From positions 90,488 through 154,487 of the forward strand of contig NZ_RHOU01000002.1 in the NCBI RefSeq assembly GCF_003946645.1: DNA of 64,000 bases. Direction: 5' to 3'. The notes under the pieces were generated by a model. That model did no database searches. It had not been told where the DNA came from and worked only from the letters and a program-made list of their open reading frames with translations. Position 1 is the stretch's first letter. The number at the start of each line of letters is the position of its first letter. This DNA is from Lapidilactobacillus wuchangensis (GTDB lineage Bacteria > Bacillota > Bacilli > Lactobacillales > Lactobacillaceae). Of the stretch, positions 23,692-30,085 are shown piece by piece. The translations under genes were made by a program, and so were the position numbers.

Positions 23692-24504
23692 ATGTCAGAT
23701 TGGTTACTACGCTTTGTTAAAGGAATTTTTATTGGTTCTGGTTTCATTCTACCCGGAGTCAGTGGCGGTGCTTTAGCAGCAGTCTTTGGAGTCTATGAAC
23801 GAATTATTTCTTTCTTAGCACATTTGACGCGTGACTTTAAAAAGAACATTTTATTTTTCATTCCCTTAGGTTTAGGTGGGATTGCTGGCATTTTTATTTT
23901 CTCATTCATTGTCAGTTATGCTTTTAAATTTGAAAATCAAGTTTTATGGTTCTTTGTTGGGGCGATTGTCGGGACAATTCCGGCTTTATGGCATCAAGCT
24001 GGTAAAGAAGGTCGTGGCAAAAAGCATTTTGTTATTTTAGCTGTGACATTTGTAGTCAGCTTAATTTTCCTGATTTTTGGCAAAGAATTATTTGGTAACG
24101 GTGTTGCTCAGAACTTCGGCACTTGGGTGATTGCTGGTGCTTTAATCGGTTTAGGCGTGATTGTGCCTGGCCTGAGTCCATCGAATTTCATTGTTTATAT
24201 GAAAATGTATGATGCCATGGCTGATGGGATTAAAACGTTGGATTTCAGCGTGATCATTCCTTTGGCAATTGGTGGTCTGGCTTGTGTCTTGTTACTTTCC
24301 AAAGTGGCGGATTATATTTTCAAGCGGGCTTATGCTGAACTATTCCACTTTATTTTAGGCGTCGTTTTTGCGTCCACAATTATGATCATTCCCTTTGGTG
24401 CCAAATACACACCACAAGGCATTTTGATTTCGATTGTTTTGTTCATCGCTGGTGCAGCATTGGCCTTTTGGATGAGTCGCCTGGAAGATAAATATCAAGC
24501 TTAA
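23692..24504 (+). CDS. DUF368 family membrane protein, probable undecaprenyl-phosphate translocase (PopT type)
   Basis: 270 residues with about eight membrane helices. The opening KGIFIGSGFILPGVSGGALAAVFGVYE is the DUF368 signature, mirrored in the second half by IGLGVIVPGLSPSNFIVYMKMYDAM, reflecting the two inverted repeats of the fold. DUF368 proteins (PopT) have been shown to be needed for recycling undecaprenyl phosphate to the cytosolic face of the membrane, alongside DedA-type UptA. In this locus that would support wall and polysaccharide synthesis, which the window encodes heavily. A promoter with TATAAT precedes it and a bidirectional terminator follows. Family certain; function taken from homologs. 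Confidence 0.9.
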   Translation: MSDWLLRFVKGIFIGSGFILPGVSGGALAAVFGVYERIISFLAHLTRDFKKNILFFIPLGLGGIAGIFIFSFIVSYAFKFENQVLWFFVGAIVGTIPALWHQAGKEGRGKKHFVILAVTFVVSLIFLIFGKELFGNGVAQNFGTWVIAGALIGLGVIVPGLSPSNFIVYMKMYDAMADGIKTLDFSVIIPLAIGGLACVLLLSKVADYIFKRAYAELFHFILGVVFASTIMIIPFGAKYTPQGILISIVLFIAGAALAFWMSRLEDKYQA

Positions 24505-24509
24505 GTATT

Positions 24510-24565
24510 AAAAAAGGATTGTCGTGTCGCTCAAATTAATGAGTGATTTCGACAATCCTTTTTTG
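24510..24565. terminator. Bidirectional terminator between DUF368 and cytidine deaminase genes
   Basis: AAAAAAGGATTGTCG and CGACAATCCTTTTTTG form a stem with U-tracts on both strands between convergent genes. Confidence 0.88.
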
Positions 24566-24576
24566 TTGCTGTTTTA

Positions 24577-25017
24577 TTAGTCTTGACCTTGTTTAGCAGC
24601 GGCGTAACGATCCCAGCCCCACCAATTTGGCAGTAAGTCATTAAGTGTGGTGATTTTGCGTGATTCGTAATCAACCATGAACTGTAAATCCTTATTCCGC
24701 TCGTCTAACTGCATCAGAAATTCACGACAAGCGCCACAAGGCATCCCGCTACCATGATCAGCTGGCGCTTGGTCCCGAAAAGCAATCAAACGTTTAATCA
24801 CGGTTTGGCCACTTTGTTGGTACATATTCAGTGCGGCTACGCGTTCGGCACAAAGGTCCAAAACGCCGGAGCAACTTTCGACACAAAAACCAGTATAAAT
24901 GTCACCATTGGCACTTTCTAAGGCACAAACCACATTGTGCGCGTAAATAAACGGTGAGACGTCTTCAGGATGGTATTCAGCCTTCGCTTTTAAATATAAT
25001 TTTTCCCAAATATCCAT
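24577..25017 (-). CDS. Cytidine deaminase-like zinc enzyme
   Basis: About 146 residues from the ATG at 25017 preceded by GGAG; an upstream TTG in the same frame overlaps that site. It belongs to the CDA fold. Zinc ligands and catalytic Glu: DLCAERVAAL gives Cys-Ala-Glu, and MPCGACREFL gives PCxxC. In standard cytidine deaminases the first motif is HAE with N-terminal FxVGAxL; here CAE and CVESCSGVLDL are the features of the homotetrameric CDA and blasticidin-deaminase-like group. It probably deaminates cytidine or a related nucleoside in salvage. The end, PNWWGWDRYAAAKQGQD, is longer than usual. It is a single gene convergent with DUF368. Confidence 0.85.
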   Translation of the reverse strand: MDIWEKLYLKAKAEYHPEDVSPFIYAHNVVCALESANGDIYTGFCVESCSGVLDLCAERVAALNMYQQSGQTVIKRLIAFRDQAPADHGSGMPCGACREFLMQLDERNKDLQFMVDYESRKITTLNDLLPNWWGWDRYAAAKQGQD

Positions 25018-25125
25018 GGGTATCAACTCCAATTAATAAGTTGAGTATTATTATAGCATTATGATAAATTAAAAAGAATATTTATTAGAAGAAGCTGATT
25101 AATGATGCCAGTCACAAAGCAACCA

Positions 25126-25174
25126 TCAAAAAAGGTGTGTTCCCACAAATTAGCTAATTTGCACGAACACACCT
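25126..25174 (-). terminator. Terminator of the small membrane peptide gene
   Basis: AGGTGTGTTC/GAACACACCT with an inner perfect palindrome CAAATTAG/CTAATTTG; on the minus strand it is followed by TTTTTTGATGG. Confidence 0.75.
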
Positions 25175-25229
25175 ACGAGAAACAATCAACGTCATATCAA
25201 AATTGGTCAGCAATCACTGACAAGTAGTA

Positions 25230-25334
25230 TTAATCTGGATAGTGAGCTAGCTTTGTAATGGCACGCGTAACGAAAGCAGCTGATAGGAAAAATACTGAAA
25301 CGATTGGAACTAAAAACAGCAATAATTTGCGCAT
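25230..25334 (-). CDS. Small 34-residue membrane peptide
   Basis: The product begins MRKLLLFLVPIVSVFFLSAA and ends FVTRAITKLAHYPD. It has a Lys/Arg start, one hydrophobic helix of about 20 residues and an amphipathic tail with a terminal Pro-Asp. GGGAG lies 7 bases before the ATG, a TATATT -10-like hexamer lies upstream (25369-25374), and a strong terminator follows, so this is a self-contained transcription unit in a gap that otherwise holds nothing. The basic N-terminus and single helix fit a small membrane protein or a type-I-toxin-like peptide; I see no antisense RNA promoter to support the latter. Function unknown. Confidence 0.65.
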   Translation of the reverse strand: MRKLLLFLVPIVSVFFLSAAFVTRAITKLAHYPD

Positions 25335-25445
25335 GGGCTCATCTCCCTGTAAGGCTTGTAATTAAGTCTAATATAGCACCATGCCAGTCAAAAACCTAGT
25401 TAAAACTATCATAAGAAATGAAGACCAGTCTAAAGCCGTAGCTGC

Positions 25446-27734
25446 TTAATGGCCCGAATCAGTCAAACGATATAGTTGCTGATCAAGTTGCGTAATTAAA
25501 GCTGACGGCTGCCCCAGTGAAATCAGCACCAACTCATGCATTGCCCGTGAAGCAATTGTATAAAGAATGTGAGCGTCAGTGGTGTTCTGAAAGAGTGATG
25601 CTGAAACGTTATAGCCAATGACGGCATCAAACTCTAAACCCTTAGCCAAATAAATCGGCATGATCATGACCCCAGGTTCCAAATGATGTTGCTTTTCAGT
25701 CATTAAAGTTACTGGCGCGTCACTTTGCAAAGTGGCGTAAATTTGTTCGGCCTCAACTTCAGTTTTTGTCAGAACGGCTACCATGGTTTGCTTAGCTAAC
25801 AGCCGCTCGCATTGTTGACTGACTTGCTGGTTTAATTCAGCCAGGCGTTGACAGACAACTAGTTGTGGTTTCGGACCAGGTCGATTGAAAGCCAGAATTT
25901 CTTGGTGGTCAGGTAATAAAGCACTGGCAAAATGGGTAATTTGTTGGGTTGAACGATAGCTATTGTTCAACCGGTAAATTTTAACTTTTTTATGAGGGAA
26001 AAGGGCAGCAATGGCAGCATCGAATTGCGTTAAGCCAGCACTACTAGCAAATAAATCCTGGGCTTGATCACCGAGTAAAGTCAATTTGGCTAAAGGAAAA
26101 GCGTGATGCAAGTAGGCTAATTGGGCTGGTGAATAGTCTTGCATTTCATCAATAAACAAATATTGGATCTGATGATTTTGCCCACCACCAGTTAATTGAT
26201 CGCGCAAATAAAGATAAGGCGCGCAGTCACTTAAGGCCAATTGGTGCCGCTCAAATTGAGACTTCACTTGCTCAAGCCGCGTTTGCCAGAAATTAGCGGC
26301 CACATTATTCGGCGCATTTTGTTCGAGAAAATCAAGATACTGTTGATCAATGTCCAAGAAATAATCATTGTACAAAGCATCGTAAATCGGTTCAAAGTGG
26401 AGCTGCGCAATTTTTTTGCCTAAAAATTGCCGCTCAGCTTCGTCGTTGTCAAAATGTTCCTGGTCCAGTAAAGTTTGATATTCATAATCACTTAAAGTGT
26501 CCACTCGGTCCTGAACCCAATCAGTCTTAGCTTCACGCCGTACTAGCCGTTGTAAATGGCGAATCAAGCGATTTTTAGTTTGCTGGAATTTGTCGGCCCA
26601 ACTCATTTGTGCCGGTAATTCTTGGTAAATGCGTTGGCAATCGGCTTGGCTAATGACCATTTCGCCGTTTAATAACAGGTCATTGAATTTTAAGGTGAAG
26701 TCCGACTGAGCTAAATAATGGTCGACTTGTTTTAAAATCGCCCCGGCTTCCAGATATTGGCGCATTGTTTGGGCAACGGCCGGTAATTGGCGTTGGTCCC
26801 GTTCGTAACGACTGAACTTGTCTTCAACCTGCAAATTATGGCATCGTTGGCTGAAAAATTCGCTTAAGGTGACTTGGCGCATATTTTTCTCACCTAAGCT
26901 AGGGAGGACTTGCGAAATATAGTTACTAAAGAGGTGATTAGGCGAGAACATAATCACTTGCTCGGCGTCCAATTTTTGGCGACTATGATAAAGCAAATAA
27001 GCTAATCGCTGCAAGATTGTCGAAGTTTTGCCTGAGCCGGCCACCCCTTGAACAATCAAAACGTCGGCACTAGTATTGCGAATGATTTCGTTTTGTTCCC
27101 GTTGAATCGTCGCCACAATATTTTGCATGTATAATGTTGCCGCTTCGCCGAGCACGCCTTGGAGAATTTCGTCACCAACAGTTTCATCAGTATCAAACAT
27201 ATTGTTGATTTGATCATTTTCGATGGTGAATTGGCGCTTGCGCTGAAGGTTGACCTGCTGCCGACCTGCTGGGGCAAGATAACTAACCGGACCTAAAGTG
27301 CCATTGTAGTAAACGCCAGCAATTGGTGAACGCCAATCATAAATTAGAAAATCCTCGTCTTGCGCGTCCATTAACGTGGCGGTGCCAATATAAAGGGTTT
27401 CTTTTTCGAAACCATCATCAATGTCGATCCGACCAAAATAAGGGGATTTTGCCAGTCGGGTTAGACGATGCTGACGTTTTTCAAGAATTGTTTGATTCTC
27501 AACTGCTAAGGAAACTAATTGTTTTTGCTGTTGAATAGCCGCATTGGTTTCCATACGATCATCCACTTCAATCGTGTTGACCTTAGCTGTATCACCGTAA
27601 TTTAATTCGATTTGGTGCGTTTCATGCTGAGCACTTTTCAATTTAGCTTCATTACTTGCTTGTTCCGCCGCGATTGTTTGGGCAATTTCTTTGACTCGTG
27701 CTTCTTCAGCAGAACGATTTAAGTCAGCATACAA
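25446..27734 (-). CDS. helD: HelD-type RNA polymerase recycling ATPase (UvrD-like helicase fold)
   Basis: 762 residues, TTG start at 27734 with GGGAG 9 bases upstream. The N-terminal coiled-coil arm (about 1-60, ending KVNTIEVDDRMETNAAI) and the segment YIGTATLMDAQDEDFLIYDWRSPIAGVYY are typical of HelD. The Walker A is VQGVAGSGKTSTILQRLAYL (about residue 228), Walker B LFIDEMQDYSPAQLAYLHHA, motif IV LNNSYRSTQQI, and the end has YLAKGLEFDAVIGYNV. HelD removes stalled RNA polymerase from DNA and supports recycling. The gene is monocistronic; an 850-base upstream gap contains two TJ elements and no other gene. It has nothing unusual in length or motifs. Confidence 0.95.
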   Translation of the reverse strand: MYADLNRSAEEARVKEIAQTIAAEQASNEAKLKSAQHETHQIELNYGDTAKVNTIEVDDRMETNAAIQQQKQLVSLAVENQTILEKRQHRLTRLAKSPYFGRIDIDDGFEKETLYIGTATLMDAQDEDFLIYDWRSPIAGVYYNGTLGPVSYLAPAGRQQVNLQRKRQFTIENDQINNMFDTDETVGDEILQGVLGEAATLYMQNIVATIQREQNEIIRNTSADVLIVQGVAGSGKTSTILQRLAYLLYHSRQKLDAEQVIMFSPNHLFSNYISQVLPSLGEKNMRQVTLSEFFSQRCHNLQVEDKFSRYERDQRQLPAVAQTMRQYLEAGAILKQVDHYLAQSDFTLKFNDLLLNGEMVISQADCQRIYQELPAQMSWADKFQQTKNRLIRHLQRLVRREAKTDWVQDRVDTLSDYEYQTLLDQEHFDNDEAERQFLGKKIAQLHFEPIYDALYNDYFLDIDQQYLDFLEQNAPNNVAANFWQTRLEQVKSQFERHQLALSDCAPYLYLRDQLTGGGQNHQIQYLFIDEMQDYSPAQLAYLHHAFPLAKLTLLGDQAQDLFASSAGLTQFDAAIAALFPHKKVKIYRLNNSYRSTQQITHFASALLPDHQEILAFNRPGPKPQLVVCQRLAELNQQVSQQCERLLAKQTMVAVLTKTEVEAEQIYATLQSDAPVTLMTEKQHHLEPGVMIMPIYLAKGLEFDAVIGYNVSASLFQNTTDAHILYTIASRAMHELVLISLGQPSALITQLDQQLYRLTDSGH

Positions 27735-27936
27735 ATGGGGATGCTCCCTTCTAAATAATCGGTTGGTTATGAGGATAGAATACCACGTGCGTCAAGTGGG
27801 ATAATCATCTTAAACTGTTTTAACAGTCGCTGCAAGTAGTTGTGGCAAAAATTTGATTATTTGATTGAAAATAGGTGAATGCGACCAAGATTTCTTTAAT
27901 TAGAAAGATTGCTTAAGTCGTTTCCTAGTTGAGAAC

Positions 27937-28087
27937 GGCAGGGGCCCAGCGATTTAGAGGGCGTGGAACATGGTGGACATCGATCTGAGCTTATTGCCGA
28001 CGCAACAATCTCAGATACGAGTCTTATTCTAACCGCTAAAGCGGCAAGAATAATTTCACCATTGACGCCAATCGCTGGGCCCCTGCC
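27937..28087 (-). repeat. TJ element copy 7 (subfamily B), minus orientation, paired with copy 8
   Basis: The ends are a perfect 18-bp inverted repeat: GGCAGGGGCCCAGCGATT at 27937-27954 and its complement at 28070-28087. P2 arms TTATTCTTGCCGCT and AGCGGTTAGAATAA have the T.T mismatch plus a G.T wobble. P3 arms TCTGAG.A.TTGTTGC and GCAATAA.G.CTCAGA keep the A.G mismatch and show a two-sided T-A to C-G change relative to copy 5. It lies about 200 bases upstream of helD. Confidence 0.88.
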
Positions 28088-28153
28088 TGGATGAAGCTTA
28101 CGTAATTGATCACCACTATTTAGCCAAACCAGATTGTGGTAGTACAAAAAAAT

Positions 28154-28200
28154 CGGTGTGACAATCTCTACTGAGAATAGAGGTGTCACACCGTTTTTTT
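28154..28200 (+). terminator. Central hairpin between TJ copies 7 and 8
   Basis: GGTGTGACA...TGTCACACC with nested CTCTA/TAGAG followed by seven T; near identical to 1868-1911. Confidence 0.78.
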
Positions 28201-28290
28201 GGTACTGTTTAACTATTATTACTAATTGAATTGAGTTAACGAATCCCACTAATACTGCCTTAAATACTAACAATTATGAAATGCACTAAC

Positions 28291-28459
28291 TCAACTCCAG
28301 ACGGAATGGAGGGCGTGGTTGTCAGCCGCCAAATTATTGTTGGTGCTTTAGCATTTACAATAAGACCTGTATTGAAGACTTTTGAAAAAAGGCTTCAATC
28401 AGCGTCGGCCGCGTTCCACAACCAGCAAGCCCGCAATGGAGTCAGGACCTGTTCTGTTT
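28291..28459 (+). repeat. TJ element copy 8 (subfamily A), plus orientation
   Basis: It starts with the CTCCA-GACGGAA-TGGAG hairpin; the closing helix is TGGTTGT with ACAACCA. P2 arms TTATTGTTGGTGCT and AGCATTTACAATAA contain the T.T mismatch and two consecutive G.T wobbles, which would be A.C mismatches on the other strand. P3 is TTGAAG.A.CTTTT with AAAAG.G.CTTCAA. The 55 bases upstream (CCCACTAATACTGCCTTAAA...) are conserved in copies 1, 2, 5 and 6 as well. Confidence 0.88.
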
Positions 28460-28528
28460 CAAAACTATCATCAGATTTTAACGGTTTTGAACTTTTGTTT
28501 TGTAATTATCACCAATCGTTACTGTAAA

Positions 28529-28561
28529 CAAAAAAGAGCTTGGTTTGCTAAGCTCTTTTTG
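28529..28561. terminator. Terminator of eno (bidirectional)
   Basis: AAAAAGAGCTTGG/TAAGCTCTTTTT stem with T-runs on both strands, 20 bases beyond the eno stop codon. Confidence 0.85.
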
Positions 28562-28581
28562 TAGATATTAGTTGCAATAAA

Positions 28582-29868
28582 TTAATCGAATTTCACGTTA
28601 TCTGGGAAGTGCGCCAAGCGTGTGCCGCTTTGGCCGAGTTCTTCTTCGATCCGCAATAACTGATTGTATTTCTCCACCCGTTCCGAACGAGCCGGGGCAC
28701 CGGATTTCAATTGGGCCGCATTAGTTGCAACGGTGAAGTCGGCGACAAAAGTATCGCCAGTTTCCCCAGAACGGTGTGACATCATAGTGGTGTAGCCGTT
28801 CTTACGGGCCATGCGGATGGCCTCTAAAGTTTCAGTGACTGTACCAATCTGATTTAATTTAATTAAAATCGAATTGGCCATGCCTTTTTGAATCGCATCG
28901 CGAATTAAAGCGGGGTTAGTGCAGACCGGATCATCAGCGACAATTTGTAATTTAGCGCCGCAACGTTCCGTGAATTTAACAAAGTTGCCCCAATCATCTT
29001 CGCTGAAGGGATCTTCAATCGAAATGATTTCGGGGAATTTTTCGACTAAGCCAACATAATAATCGCTTAATTCTGCTGGGGTGTAAGTTTTGCCTTCGAA
29101 ATCATAGTTCTTCGTTTCGCGGTTAAAGAAATAAGAAGAGGCAGCATCAAAGGCAATCGCAATTTCTTTACCCGGGACATAGCCAGCCTTGATAATCGCG
29201 TTGTGCAACATTTGCAGGGCTTCTTCAGAAGACTTCAAGTCAGGAGCAAAGCCACCTTCGTCGCCGAGGCCAGTACTATAGCCAGCATCTTCGAGAACTT
29301 TCTTTAAGGTGTGATAAGTGTTAACAATTTTTTCAAAACCATCACGGAAACTAGTGCGAGCTACCGGCGTGATCATGAATTCTTGAATATCAATATCATT
29401 GTCCGCGTGTTCGCCGCCGTTAATCACATTGTGGAAAGTTTGTGGTAGTTCCAAATCAGTTCCACCTAAATAACGGTATAGTGGCTGATGAGTCGCTTGT
29501 GCAGCCGCTCGAGCAGTCGCCATGGATACGCCTAAAATAGCGTTGGCACCTAAGCGAGCTTTGTTAGGCGTGCCATCTAAGTCGATCATGATTTGGTCAA
29601 CATTGGCTTGATTGAAGGGGCTAACGCCTTTTAAAGCTTGATTGATTTCGGTATTGACGTTGTTAACGGCTTTTAAAACTCCTTTACCTTGGAGGCGGTC
29701 GCCACCGTCACGTAGTTCGACCGCTTCTTTTTCACCAGTGGAGGCGCCAGAGGGTACTTCTGCACGACCAAGGGTGCCGTCAGAAAGAATCACATCTGCC
29801 TCAACTGTTGGGTTACCTCGTGAATCAAAAATCTCCCGTGCTTTTACTTGTTCAATAACTAATGCCAT
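28582..29868 (-). CDS. eno: Enolase (phosphopyruvate hydratase)
   Basis: 428 residues from the ATG at 29868, preceded by GGGAG at 8 bases; upstream in-frame codons have no support. Enolase converts 2-phosphoglycerate to phosphoenolpyruvate in glycolysis. Hallmarks: AREIFDSRGNPTVEADV at the start, GASTGEKEAVELRDGG, IEDPFSEDDWGNF with a Mg-binding Glu and Asp, the catalytic Lys in ILIKLNQIGTVTET, and MMSHRSGETGDTFVADF. It stands alone here, not in the usual gap-pgk-tpi-eno order, which is normal in several lactobacilli. The leader contains a terminator-like hairpin just before the ribosome binding site. Confidence 0.98.
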   Translation of the reverse strand: MALVIEQVKAREIFDSRGNPTVEADVILSDGTLGRAEVPSGASTGEKEAVELRDGGDRLQGKGVLKAVNNVNTEINQALKGVSPFNQANVDQIMIDLDGTPNKARLGANAILGVSMATARAAAQATHQPLYRYLGGTDLELPQTFHNVINGGEHADNDIDIQEFMITPVARTSFRDGFEKIVNTYHTLKKVLEDAGYSTGLGDEGGFAPDLKSSEEALQMLHNAIIKAGYVPGKEIAIAFDAASSYFFNRETKNYDFEGKTYTPAELSDYYVGLVEKFPEIISIEDPFSEDDWGNFVKFTERCGAKLQIVADDPVCTNPALIRDAIQKGMANSILIKLNQIGTVTETLEAIRMARKNGYTTMMSHRSGETGDTFVADFTVATNAAQLKSGAPARSERVEKYNQLLRIEEELGQSGTRLAHFPDNVKFD

Positions 29869-29898
29869 TATAGTTACTCCCTTCAAATTTCTGCCGCA

Positions 29899-29954
29899 AA
29901 AGAAAAGACGCCTACTGAAGAGCACTATTATGAATAGGCTCCGCAGTAGACGTC
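29899..29954 (-). promoter_or_regulatory. Terminator-like hairpin in the eno leader
   Basis: On the minus strand GACGTCTACTG (29954-29944) pairs with CAGTAGGCGTC (29917-29907), followed by TTTTCTTTT, ending 30 bases upstream of the eno start codon. No promoter fits between the hairpin and eno, so eno transcripts must pass it. It may be the terminator of the upstream adhesin gene that eno transcripts read through, or an attenuator. Confidence 0.6.
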
Positions 29955-30085
29955 ATCAAATTGCTAGGCAATTATTTAGTGGCGAACGTCATCGCCAATT
30001 TATTCTTACAGTGACAAGTATAGTTCTTAGCAACTGTTAGTGCCATTATTTACACTTATCTTGACTGACGATAACCTAAATCAGC

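Noticed and set aside
1601-28459. TJ repeats as a CRISPR array or scattered CRISPR units
   Set aside because: Copies are far apart, 135-175 bp long and vary in sequence; there are no regular spacers and no cas genes.
28276-28527. Reading frames crossing TJ copy 8 (and similar ones in copies 1, 2, 5 and 7)
   Set aside because: Frames are not kept between copies; changes follow base pairing rather than codons, so these are not peptides.
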